Assembly: GCF_051622035.1 (NCBI RefSeq)
Contig: NC_135359.1
Coordinates: forward strand, 24,834,001 to 24,898,000
Direction: 5' to 3'
DNA length: 64,000 nucleotides
Origin: Arctopsyche grandis
Taxonomy: Eukaryota > Arthropoda > Insecta > Trichoptera > Hydropsychidae
This document shows, piece by piece, positions 42,281 to 53,277 of this stretch (its first letter is position 1; the number at the start of each line of letters is the position of its first letter). The notes beneath the pieces are model-generated. The model was given only the letters and a program-made list of their open reading frames with translations, was not told the origin of the DNA and searched no databases. The position numbers were made by a program, and so were the translations under genes.

Positions 42281-45200
42281 TCACTTTTTCAAGAGGGGAG
42301 CTAATTTTATTTTATTGTTTTGCGAATCTGTATTTATAGTGATTCCCATTTCATTGAGGAATTGATTACTAACTGGTTCCTGCAGCGACATAGAAGCGAT
42401 AATTTCCTGCGAAATCATAAAAATCATTTAGGTTATTTTAAAGACCTTATTGAGATTAAAAATTAAAAATATACATATAGCCAGCATTAAAATATATGTA
42501 CATATATGTAGCTGATAGAAAATTAAAATATACATATAGGCAGAGAAATGTTATATTAATAGAAGTGGCTTTAGGCGTCATATTGTTGTCAAGTGACGAT
42601 TGTCCACAGACAATCCTAAATAATTTTAGCATCAGTCGTATTTGATGCTTGGTGCTCGACGTATGTATGTCTGATAAAAACTTCTCTGTTTGTTTATATT
42701 ACTCGCAAGATGGGCAAGCATCGGTAAAAAATTCACAATGCATTAAAAAACACACAATAAACAACATGGGATACATTTTTATAAGTAAATTGATCCGATT
42801 GTATTCCGTGCGTCGTAGCGTATTTATAGATGTACCGCGTATTATTGACAGCAATTAATTATTCGTAAGGGCCCTTCTATTATTATTACATTTCTCTGCA
42901 TATAGGTGAGTGGTTACATTGATGCTAACCACCGAGAGGTTCTCGGGTTTAAGCCCTGGGTTGACCTCAATTAAAAAGAATTTATTTCGAATACTTCTGC
43001 AGTGCTGTTGGTCGGACTTGGATATTTGTGATCCAAGTCAATCGTTTTCTATTAAATTTTGCCAATTTATCTAATTTTTTAGTATTGAAACGGTTCCTCA
43101 TCAAAATTGACAAAACCATCCTACCCACTATTTGTAACTATTATTTGAATACTAGTGTTGTGCCCGTTAATAATCGGGTGGTTTTTGACCTGATGAAAAT
43201 TTCAGGGTGTATTATAAGTAAAAACTACCTACCTACCACATATATACACAATATAAAACACCAATAGAAAAATTAATTAATTAATTTTCAATAGATGGCG
43301 CTAAACGGTCATGAGACTATTTTCCAAGAGGAAATATTGGTAGCAAACAGTATATACATATACAGGTTTTTTCCTGATTGGCGAGCGTTATCGCAGACAC
43401 ACATAATAGCGCTATTATATATAAATGATTTCAAATTTATATATAATTTATACAAATTTAATACTATATGTGTCACTCAGGAGCAATTCGTAATAGCATC
43501 ATGGGAAAATATAAATATTCTTTAAATTAAAAAATAAATACATATAATACAAACCTGATTTTCCGGACAATTTTCACACAAATTTCTCACAGCTAAAATA
43601 ACCCACTGCATTATCACTGTATTGTAAATTAAGAAAAATAAGCAAACACATTTAAATGGAAAATGTAAACATTAAATATGTCTAAAAATAAAAACTATAT
43701 AATTAAAGGATACATGGATTTCTTTTATCAATGTTACAGCAATCGAGTAAAAGAGGTATAAGTTCCAGTTCTCTGACCTAAAATGATATAAAAACTCTTA
43801 ATAAAATGTTTACATATTATATAATGTAATTTATCTAACAAAATGTTAACCTTCCGTTTGTTAATTTGATTTTTCCAACACAAATTTCCCACGGTTCTGA
43901 TAAGAGTCGCTTTGAACCCGAAAGCAACATGTTGTTCGACGCTCTCTACCACGGATGCCAATTTCTTAGGACCTGTATGTTCAAAGTTGCCCAATTTCGA
44001 CCTCTGGTTACTTTCAGGAGAGTCTATTTTAACATTAGGAATTTTCATTTGAATTTTGGGTTTCGGGTTGGGAAAACTAGGTTGGATATTTTCAGCGTTA
44101 GGAATAGAAGATATCGGTGGTGTGGGAAGTGATTGTTGTATACTGGTTTGATGTTCAAGTTTTGGGTGACTGATTTGGACATGAGGTTCTTTAGGCAGTT
44201 CTACACTCTCAGATCTGACGGCTTTATCTGAGGATATGCCTAGAATTTTTTGCAACTGTTCGCTCAAATCAAACTCTGACGAAAGACCTTGGGCCTTTTT
44301 AACAGGCGCTGGCTCAGCTTTCGGTTGCACAACTTCAACACTTTGCGGAGGATTTGGTTGCTCTACTGTCACGTTTTGAGGATCGATAGGATTTTGATTT
44401 GGGGATACCGATTGTGGAATATTTGCTGTCATTTCTCTGAGGACAACTTCTGATGCTTCGATTGCAGGTTCGACGCTCTGTTGCCTACTCATCATCGGCT
44501 GAATTGGTTCTTTATTCAAAATAACTGTGTTTATTATATTTTGTACAGTGGTGCTGTCTTTTCTGATTTGTGGAACATTCACATCAACACTAACTTTCCT
44601 GCTGATTTCGCTGTGCTTTTGCTCAACTTTGCCCCCCTCTTCTGGAGAATCTGTTATCAGGGGCGGTTCCATGTCATCGGAAGAATTATGCTCCAGAGTT
44701 ACATTATCCAATGATTCGTTCGATTGCATGCTGGACTGATTGACATTTTGGTCAGTTAGAGTATCATTTAAATCAGGTATGATATTTTTCGCAAAGGCAA
44801 CTTTTATAAAGTTTTCATCAATTTTACACGCATCAGATGGTTTTCTCTCGGAAGCACTTTGCTTTGGGAATGGTATACTGGAAAACTTTTCAGCTGGTAC
44901 GGTAACTGAATTGGGAACAGTAGAATCAGGCACTTTCGTTTCAGAATATGACTGTGGAGCCACAGTTTCAACAGTTCCGGATTGCTCCTTGTCAGTATAA
45001 GACAATTGTTCATTACATTCATAATACTGTTCACTGCTTTCAGATTCAGTACATTCTGATATTGTTTCATTGCATTGTAGCATATCCGTAGAATCGCATT
45101 TTTTCACAGAATCTTAAACATTTAAAAACTCTATTAAAATATGTACAATACGAAATTAAAATAATAGCAAAACAAACGGGATGAACTCAAAAGAATAACA

Positions 45201-48200
45201 TGCATTTTGACTTTATTATACGAAATGAAATGTATTCCGTTAATATAATATGTATCCATATTATACTTTTGTGCTCTTAAAAGCAAAACAATAATAATTA
45301 TTTACACATAGAAATATAAGAAAATACATACATACAACTGTACCTATAATTATTAAAAATATTATCTACCATAAAAATAAATCCACTGTAATGTGATATA
45401 GACAATTACTCAACACTGCACAAAAAAAACATTTTTGGATGAGCATGCAAAAAATAAATTGTCCAACATGATCTATACACATATTATGCAAAATAGAGGC
45501 TGATTTTTTTATCAATGTAAAATAGTAATAAGAAAAAAATGCCAATAAATAAACAGTGTACTCTCGATTATCCATGCTTGAAATAAATTCGATTTTTTTT
45601 TAATTTCAACAAAAGCGCTTGCTTTGTCAAAAGAAGTCTACTCCTGGACACAAATCATCTAAAGAGCTGTAGGAATATAGCACAACTTGTACTATCTCAA
45701 ATCGAGGTCGATGATCTCATTTATTTTTCCTTAAAACCTTAAAGCCGACCTTGCCTGAAATATCTTCATTCACACAAGGGCAAATACACAATTCGACTTG
45801 CTTTACATAAACAACCTGGAGCCCAAAGGAACCCCTGAGAGCATGATCTCATCATGCAGCTAGGCACCAAACAACTTGAAACCCGAATGAATCTTCGAAA
45901 ACATGATCTCACCAGCCACGCTATTGCACAAACTACTAGGATATAAACCATCGCACCAGCCCCAGACGCCAGTGGGTCTCTGGAGTTCAGCCTTTTCACT
46001 CCTCTGAAGTCGAGCAACTATCTCTTTTGCCGTACATAGAGTAGTTAACCGTTTTTCTATAGGCCGGGACACTGGTCAACACACCTCCCTGCCTAAAGAG
46101 CGTATTACAATCATATGTGGTGGAAATACTTCAGGAACTCATAAAATGAATAGCAAAATCTTGGTCGAAAGTAAAACCAATAGCAGGGGTTTGAAACCAA
46201 AGAATATTCCTAGCATGGAAATAGATTTATCGAATAGTGAAGAGATCGAGGAAAGGTGAAGTGATATGTATATGTATTTGAAATATGCAGATTAATGGAA
46301 AATTCAAAATTCTTTGGAAATGTTGATCAGGAAAACATCGAGGAGTGGTTTGATCGCAATTCAAATGAACCGGGTTTTGAATGCATTAGTGATGCAGATA
46401 TCGTTTCTAATGTCAATATCAAAAATTGATCGTTCAGATTATACGTGTACTCCTCAGCATTAGCCCAGATAATCATAATCGAGAGTACACTGTAATATGA
46501 AATCAAGGAAAACTTTTCAGTCTACAAAGAATATTCGTAAACGTAAATAAAATAACAGAAAAATTGATTTAAATATTTAAACAAAATGAAATAAATTAAA
46601 GGAAACTCAGGTTTCTTGATTTTTTTTTAAAACAGAATTCACATGATCTAACTACAAAAATTTATGCTGAAATATATGTAGATCGATAGTGACATTTTTA
46701 AATATACACATGTATTATACACATATAAAAATTATAAAGATAAACGTTTTTGCTTTTATATGAATACGTGGTTTTGATTTTGGAAATTCGAAAAACAAAT
46801 ATTTTACTTTTACTTCCCAGAATGTGCCTGTGAGTTGTCAATAGATTGTGCTTCAAGGGTGTGCCTCAGAAAATAAAATATGTATTGGTAAGTGTTAGGC
46901 AAATATGTTTACAACAATGTTCGCTTCATAAGGAAAGTGTCATCATACAAAGTAGGATGAGTTTTTTACTTGATAGCATAAATATTAAATTATAATTAGT
47001 TATATAATAATACCTTGTGAACCAGTACTTCCTTTATCGTTGTGATTTTGAGAATTCCCGTCGTCGGAATTCAGAGTATCAGACGTATTTTCCGGGACAG
47101 TCTTTCCAGCTGCATTGTATAATTTATGAATTCCAGTGAAGAAGTTATTTTCTTGTTTTCCCAACTTATGAATGCTTCGAAGCAAGACTATAAAAGCGTT
47201 ATGATTTTATTATAATATGAATATGCATATCAATAATAAATAATTGTTGCGAAGGTTACTTACAAGCACAGTTTATAAATAGAGACACATCGCTTTGCAA
47301 ACAATCCATATATGCATCCATACTGGAAGCTGTAGCAACTATATCCAACAAGAACACAACTTCTTGAGGTTCAATTGTGTTAACATATTTATCTACTGTC
47401 TTCAAAATACAGTCAGATTTGACTTTGAATTCGTGAGCTATGAATTTGATAAAATTAACCGAGACGTTGATATCTTGAGTTTCGATACACATCAATATAT
47501 CATAAGCTAAATTTAAAATTAGTATTTTAGTATCCGGCTCTAATCTGCTGTACAACTTTTCGATGTAACTGTTTTCAACGCCGATCAAATACTCTATAAT
47601 CAAATGGGGAAACTCTGAATTCCCATCCGTGTACATATAAGCTAATGCATTCAACAGCAAAACATCATCAGGCAACACATTTGGTTGACCCAATAGTATA
47701 TTATATACAATCATTGCAGCGCAAGACGCGATTTTTTCATTTTGTCCGATTAGAGCGTTGAGAATATTCGTTCCGAACCTTTCCCATATTATGGTTTGAT
47801 TAAAGGGATTGTTTACGACTAGATTTCCGAGCGTCTGTGTCAAGGCTACCATACACGAGTCGAAATTCTTTACATCGTCCTCGTTCATCGTCTCAACGCT
47901 CAAGTGTTGATATTCATCGAAAATGGCCAGCATATCCTCCAGTATTCTAAGATCTTTACATATGTACGTTTGAATTTTCATTCCATACGCAGCACAGCTT
48001 CGTATCAGTCTCAAGCATTGTTCGGCGACGGCCAACACTTCTGAATCATACGGTCTCTGAACAAGGTCCCTTCTCATGATGTGTAAGATTTGCGCAATGA
48101 ATCTCAGAGTGTATTCAGACGCTTTCTTCCTGAAAACCAATTATATGTATGTGTGAATATGTGACGAAGGGTTATTTAATGCTGCATATATGTATATACG

Positions 48201-48376
48201 AACGGTCTAAGTCTCCCTGTATCAGGGTCTCGGTTGAGGCATGCCTCGTCCCTCAGTAAGTCGGCTAAATGTTTCAGCTCTCGTAACTCCAACTTATTAT
48301 TTACAAGAGCTGCATCGAGAAGTACTTCTTCGCCAAACCAAGAAGACTTGTCGCGAGACATTGCCTCAAAATTCAT
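42281..48376 (-). CDS. ATXN10: Ataxin-10 (seven coding exons, 908 aa, enlarged)
   Basis: Ataxin-10 is a cytoplasmic ARM/HEAT-like helical-repeat protein linked to cell division, cilia and neuronal survival. Coding exons, in order: 48200-48376, 47264-48125, 47014-47187, 43851-45112, 43714-43777, 43555-43616, 42281-42406. Apart from the first intron's acceptor, all junctions are GT-AG, and phases match, giving 909 codons with TGA at 42281-42283. The N-terminal repeat region (residues 60-400) includes TLGNLVVNNPFNQTIIWE, like the LGNIASRNEDSQSIVW block of human ataxin-10. The C-terminal ataxin-10 domain is unmistakable: FGFKATLIRTVGNLCWKN, then IPLLLDCCNIDKRNP, then MQWVILAVRNLCENCPENQ, then a short tail. 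Between them lie about 400 Ser/Pro/Glu/Gln-rich residues, probably disordered, mostly in the 1,262-bp exon; human ataxin-10 has only about 475 residues in all. Exon 2 needs a non-preferred AAG acceptor; the nearby CAG would frameshift. A poly(A) signal (AATAAA) is at 42128-42133. Confidence 0.92.
42541..42898. mobile_element. hAT-type MITE, uninterrupted copy
   Basis: 358 bp with termini CAGAGAAATG / CATTTCTCTG and internal AATAGAAG / CTTCTATT. Flanked by CATATAGG on both sides (42533-42540, 42899-42906), a perfect 8-bp target duplication typical of hAT. No coding capacity. It lies just downstream of ATXN10 intron 6's start, inside that gene. Confidence 0.9.
42903..43150 (+). repeat. tRNA-derived SINE, copy in ATXN10 intron 6
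   Basis: Starts with tRNA-like GTGGTTACATTGATGC and ACCGAGAGGTTCTCGGG, followed by a body shared with 16838-17112 and (reverse) 28800-29045: TTTGCCAATTTATC and AAACGGTTCCTCATCAAA. Imperfect box A and box B suggest a tRNA origin. Confidence 0.65.
43154..43440 (+). repeat. Interspersed repeat, partial copy
   Basis: Starts GTGTTGTGCCCGTTAATAAT and shares blocks ACTACCTACCTACC, AACACCAATAGAAAAATTAA and ATAGCGCTATTATATATAA with the two copies at 39479-40402. Class unknown. Confidence 0.6.
45554..46492 (+). mobile_element. Dead pogo/Tigger-like DNA transposon in ATXN10 intron 3
   Basis: Ends are inverted repeats, CAGTGTACTCTCGATTAT at 45554 and its complement ending at 46492, the type found in Tigger/pogo elements. 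Two degraded transposase pieces read on the plus strand: near 46100 KERITIICGGNTSGTHK, like the start of the DDE domain, and near 46330 NIEEWFDRNSNEPGF, like the C-terminal tail of jerky/Tigger proteins. Internal stops and deletions mean it is inactive. The expected TA target duplication is kept only on the right side. Confidence 0.75.
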
Positions 48377-48498
48377 ATGTATATATCCAAATAAACCCGA
48401 CCACAACTGCCGGCTGACAGCGTGCTACTGATTTTGACAATTCAATATTTGGCATTGATGTACGTAATTCTAACCATAACTAATTGCTAATTTATTAT

Positions 48499-48633
48499 GG
48501 TAAACGGACTACTAGTCATATGTGAACCAGTCACAGGACAACCGGTCACTCTAGATCGGTCACACGTGATCACCCGTCACACTAAAACTGGTCACGAGAA
48601 AACTGGTCACACCCTAAAATCGGTCAACCAGTT
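48499..48633 (+). repeat. Half copy of palindromic GGTCAC MITE
   Basis: Starts with the same GGTAAACGGACTACTAG terminus as the full copies at 55054 and 63293 and follows them through the repeated TGGTCAC units to just past the palindrome centre, then stops. Only one arm is left. It lies 123 bp upstream of the ATXN10 start codon. Confidence 0.85.
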
Positions 48634-49017
48634 CCTATTGATAATTGGCTTACCTCGATAAAATAAACGAATTTTTGTTATCAATCCACAAGAATAGTAG
48701 AAATATGATTTTTCTAAGTGGAATTTTATTTAGTTCTCATATAAAGATAATTTAATATATTATCCCTAATTCAATTCAGATTCGTGTAAATACGTTTAAA
48801 AGTTCAGCACACTTCCAATTAACCCTTTTAAACGAAAAAAAAATAGTGTGGTCAGAACACTATCTCAATAAACATGTTTTAATAGAAAATACTCAATATA
48901 ACATAGTAATAACAGTGGGAAAAAATCCCAAGTCAAAATACGTACTTTTGACTTTTGCTTTGAACTGGATGACTACTTAGAGAGATTTGAAAGCTGAAAA
49001 GTACTACAAATGAAAGA

Positions 49018-49714
49018 TGTAACGAACGGATTTACGCGCGCTTATCTGATCTCGCGAGTTGATGCAGAGGGCGTTTACGTCGTTCTTCCAAGGGTCGGGT
49101 TCTATGGAAACGTGGACTAACCTTGGGATAGTGTTATGTATATAGTCGGGGAGGTTCCTGACTGCAAATCGTCTCCGTTGATAACAGCTTCCTCGTGGTC
49201 GGGAAGCTGGCTCTGCGGTCGTCTTCTCGTTGAAGCACCGCTGGTCGGGTCACAGCAGCGGGAGGGGGAGGCAGGAGACAAACTCCGTACTGCCTCGTGT
49301 GGACACAAGATGGCGATCTCTGGGCGTCTCTGAAGACGCTCGGCGGAGATGCTGGATAGGGAGGTCCTTCCCGGACGACGGCTGGCAGCAGAGAGAAGAG
49401 GCTCTGCGGTCCTCTCACGGCTGAGGTTTCTCCGGAAACGGCGTGAGGAATGCAGGGGACGTTGTGCTGGAACTCAGGGGAGGGAGTAATGCTACACTCG
49501 ACCTCAAAGCGGTTCTTCAGCACTGATGGTGGATCTCTGGGCCCCGTCTCCCCCTGGAGACGTGCACAGGAGAGATCTTTCTTCGACGGGCGATCGCGGG
49601 TGAGAGAGGCTCGCTCTACATGCGCGCGCGCCTATAAGGCTTTTTTCTGGGTGGCCACTCGAGATAAAGGGCGAGTGTTGCCCTATGGGACGATGGGGAG
49701 AACGTCGCGTTACA
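49018..49714. mobile_element. Solo LTR of an LTR retrotransposon
   Basis: A 697-bp block much richer in GC than its flanks, starting TGTAACG and ending CGTTACA, flanked on both sides by AAGA (49014-49017 and 49715-49718), a 4-bp target duplication typical of Gypsy-like elements. A TATA-like CTATAAGG lies at about 49631. There is no internal coding region or second LTR, so it is best read as a solo LTR left by recombination. The superfamily is inferred from the duplication length only. Confidence 0.66.
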
Positions 49715-50062
49715 AAGATAAAATACCCGACTATAGATTTCAATATTCATTTTGAACAAGAAATTGACAGATTTTGAGATATCGACCGAACAACACCAAG
49801 ATATAGAAAAATCGCGCGATTTAAAAAACACACATATCTCTGAATCTCGAGCCAATCAACATTTTTTATTACCAGATTCGTGTTTACTGGGCATAGATCT
49901 ATAAGAAAAGTCATATCTCGTCTCTGAACCATTTTTCGTGTCGAACAGTGTAATTAATTATGGCAGCCCTAAACTAGTACCAAATTTAAACCAAAGATGT
50001 CACTAAAAAAATAGCAAGACGAAGGCAAATCGATCTGGTTGCTGTCAGAGTTAAATACAGGG

Positions 50063-52612
50063 ATGATGGAGTGCAGGCTTTGTCTTGGATCAGCTCCAGC
50101 CGAGTCTTCCGTCTCCATCTTCGGCGATCCTCATCCAGAGCGTCTGGAGCGACGCATTCAGACCTGCTGTCAAATTCAGGTCGGTGCTGGTTACAGGTTA
50201 CAATCATGGGCGCTCGCAGAAAATTTTCTAAGGGAGGCAAAATATTTTTAGTTATGTTTTAATGTAGTTTTAACTTACTGTAGCGTATTTGTATGGTGAA
50301 CGAACGGACAGGACACTAGTAATGAAGGGCATACTTAAGCAACAAATTTTTTATTAACACAATATATGTATATAACAAAAAATATTACAACATAAATTTA
50401 AAATAAAATTTATTCTTTAAACAAGAACTGAAATGATCTGTTATCGCTACCAAACATATCTACAATTTTGTCCATAAAGTTTTTTTTGTTGCAGTTCACT
50501 TTGTCTCTGTGTAATTGCTTAACATGCACAATCCAGACAGACGTTCATCTGACATTGTAGATCTAAGCCATGTTTTTACACGACGTAATGTGCTAAACGA
50601 TCGCTCCACCGTACATGTTATTGCTGGTAATGTTAGCAAAACTAGTAAGGCATACCTGACACTCGGATAAACCTTTGGAAAAGGTAACAAGTCGATGAAA
50701 TCTTGGCTACAACTGTATTCTCGCGTTTTCTAAAAATCAAACCAACTCAAGGCTTCAGTCTCAAAATTATCAATGTGGTATACCTGATTAATAGTAGACA
50801 TTATATCCTTAAACTGTTGACGATTCAGTTTGCACATTTTCGAAGGATGTAGCAACGCTAAGTTAAATTGTGCACTGTTGGCTTCACAAAATCGACTTTC
50901 CATTGAGTTAATTAAAGAATCTTAGTATGGAATGTAAACTGTTTGTATGAAGTACTCTTCAACACTCATGGTTCCCGGATTACTTCGATGCTTTTGTCTT
51001 CCACACTGTTTTGGGATAATCAGTTCAATATCCACTTTCTGTGCGAGTTGTACTGTTTTCTCAAAAATATCCCTGAAACAGTTATCGGAATCACCTCGGT
51101 GAAGTTTTACTACACTGAGCAGGTTTTGAACTTGCAGTTGGACTTCTGGAAGATCAACTTGAACAACTTGAAGAGCCTGAGTAACTGGTTCCAGTATGGC
51201 ACTTTCTTTATGGTAACACAAAGTGATTTAAAATAAAAGTAACATTATTTGACTATTTTCAATCAATCCAGGGGGGGGCAAGTGCCCCCCCTGCGGGCGC
51301 CCATGGTTGCAATTATTGTGGATCCACTTGGTTAACTCTTCTCACCGCTCAATCCTACTTTTTTTATCTACAGGTTAAAAGAGGCGATGGGTTGCCAGAC
51401 ACGGTGTGTCTTTCGTGTAAGACCAATCTGGAATTGTTGATCAGCTTTCGAAAGGCTTGTTTTCGAAGCCACGAAACGTCTCAACTGAGGTTAGGTGATT
51501 GCTTGAAGATCAAGACTGAAGAAGTTTTATTGGAAGATGTAATATGGGACGATGAGCCTTCACAATCGACAATTCACCGAAAGAACAGTGAAATTTGCTT
51601 AAAGCCATTTCCCAGTGAATCTGAACTTATTTTACACAAAAGATCAAATCCTGGAGAAATGCTATTTCAATGTGAAATTTGTCTAAAATCATTTACTCAA
51701 AAATCTTACCTCGAGAAACATAAAAACTTGCATGTTGGAATGAAACTACACAAATGTGACATTTGTTTAAAATCGTTTATTTATAAAAATATACTTGTGT
51801 CACATTTGAGATCTCACACGGGGGAAAAGCCATACAAGTGTGAAATTTGTCTGAAATCATTTAGACAAAAATCTTACCTCAGGCAACATAAAAAATGGCA
51901 TACTGGGATAAGACCACACCAATGTGACATTTGTTTAAAATCATATGTTCGTAAACAGGATCTTGTGTTACATTTGAGAACTCACACGGGGAAAAAGCCT
52001 TACAAGTGTAAAATTTGTCGAATATCATTTACTCTAAAATCTAACCTAGAGAAACATAAAAAATTACATACTGGGATAAAACCACACAAATGTGACATTT
52101 GTTTAAAATCATATGTTCGTAAAGATGAACTTGTGTCACATTTGAGAACTCACACGGGGGAAAAGCCTTACAAGTGTGAAATTTGTCTAAAATTATTTAC
52201 TCGAAAATCTAGCCTCGGGAGACATAAAAAATTGCATGCTGGAATGAAACTACACAAATGTGACGGTTGTTTAAAATCATTTATTCATAAAAATATGCTT
52301 GTGTCACATTTGAGATCTCACATGGGGGAAAATCCATACAAGTGTGAAATTTGTCTAAAATTTTTTACTCGAAAATCTAACCTCGAGACACATAAAAAAT
52401 TACATGCTGGGATAATACCACACAAATGTGACATTTGTTTAAAATCATATGTTCGTAAATATGACCTTGTGAGACATATCAAATCTCACACGGGTGAAAA
52501 ACCGTACGAGTGTGAAATTTGTTTAAAATCATACGTTCGTAAAGATGAACTTGTGTCACATCTGAGATCTCACACGGGGGGGAAACGCCTTACAAGTGTA
52601 AATTTCGTTTAA
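50063..52612 (+). CDS. ZAD C2H2 zinc-finger protein (451 aa, two coding exons)
   Basis: Likely nuclear DNA-binding transcription factor of the insect ZAD family. Exons 50063-50179 (39 codons) and 51374-52612 (412 codons plus stop); the intron is phase 0 with CAG|gtcggt and ctacag borders. The N-terminal ZAD dimerisation domain (about residues 3-76) has its four zinc cysteines at C4, C7, C51 and C54, so the intron splits the ZAD. An acidic linker with one degenerate finger (no first Cys, about 108-130) follows, then eleven C2H2 fingers from about residue 137 to 443 with TGEKPY-type linkers. Fingers alternate between two kinds, KSFTRKS..L..HKKLH and KSYVRKDELVSHLRSH. After the last finger the frame shifts at a G run and ends in a short unrelated tail, ...KRLTSVNFV. 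Start: the first of two tandem ATGs just before ECRLC. DNA target unknown. Confidence 0.9.
50205..51305 (-). mobile_element. hAT-type transposon remnant in the ZAD gene intron
   Basis: Termini CATGGGCGCTCGCAG (50205) and CTGCGGGCGCCCATG (ending 51305) are inverted repeats. They are flanked by GTTACAAT and GTTGCAAT, an 8-bp target duplication with one change, as expected for hAT. The minus strand holds the conserved C-terminal hAT dimerisation motif, LPAITCTVERSFSTLRRVK near 50560-50640, in a frame resembling ZMYM1-like transposases. Upstream pieces near 50922-51221 are broken. Only about 1.1 kb remains, so it is an internally deleted, inactive copy. Confidence 0.82.
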
Positions 52613-52675
52613 AATCATTTACTCGAAAATCTATTCTCTGGTCACATGATAAATTGCATACTGGGATATACTGTT
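52595..52675 (+). pseudogene. Frameshifted remnant of a further zinc finger
   Basis: Directly after the last intact finger a run of seven Gs shifts the frame. In the next frame the sequence still reads as a finger: TPYKC..RLKSFTRKS followed by SHDKLHTGIYC and a stop at 52674. Its second zinc cysteine is Arg, so it had probably lost function or is decaying. A one-base assembly error in the G run is possible. Confidence 0.6.
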
Positions 52676-52887
52676 AATATTCTTACATTTTGGCTGCACG
52701 CTTGCCATGATGTTTCCAGCGCCTCCCCTTACATGACACTTCATATCATTGCAGTTTATTTAAATAATTATAAGAGAAATGATAATTATCAATTAAATCC
52801 ACAAATCTACTATTTGGCTTACTTGTTTTATTTATTGGATGAAATTGATTTGATTTTGGTAAACATACATACTTCATCATCCTAAGC

Positions 52888-52960
52888 CAGGGGTCGGCAA
52901 AAAGCGGCTCTTTGGCCAAAAGGCTTTAAAATTGTGTCAATTTCAGCAGACGAGGCGTAA
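52888..52960 (+). repeat. hAT-like terminal fragment
   Basis: CAGGGGTCGGCAAAAAGCGG is typical of the end of SPIN/hAT-type transposons. No matching second end was found nearby, so this is a fragment. Confidence 0.45.
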
Positions 52961-53277
52961 AGTATGACCGGCGTAAGAAAAGGGTTTGTTGCAAAATGAA
53001 AAAAAGTCCTAAACCTCCAATAGAATCAGTGATATATAATTTCGAAGGAGACTTTGTAAGTATTGTTGGTTGGGAATTTCGTAAACAAGTCAAAATTTCT
53101 ATGACGACGAGTCAATTTTTTTTTTCGATTCAAATAAATTTAATAAAAAAACAAATTAATTAACTATTAGATTCGCCATGTTTACGCTGTTTATATTACT
53201 AATACTGAGCGAAGCCGGGTTGAACAACTAGTATATTATATTATAAACATTATGAACAAATATGTAATACAATTTGT

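Larger units (their letters stand above)
48377..50062. other. Spacer between ATXN10 and the ZAD zinc-finger gene
   Basis: The two genes are divergently transcribed. The spacer starts with the presumed ATXN10 leader, then a half palindromic MITE (48499-48633), about 380 bp of AT-rich DNA, a solo LTR (49018-49714), and a short stretch with a 22-bp sequence (49956-49977) repeated at 55023-55044. The many frames in the LTR are not genes. Confidence 0.6.

Noticed and set aside
45766..46072. Possible small gene in ATXN10 intron 3
   Set aside because: Falls inside the dead pogo/Tigger element; frames overlap and lack family features.
49116..49755. Several 60-130 codon frames on both strands
   Set aside because: They lie in the GC-rich solo LTR; frames on both strands are a composition effect.
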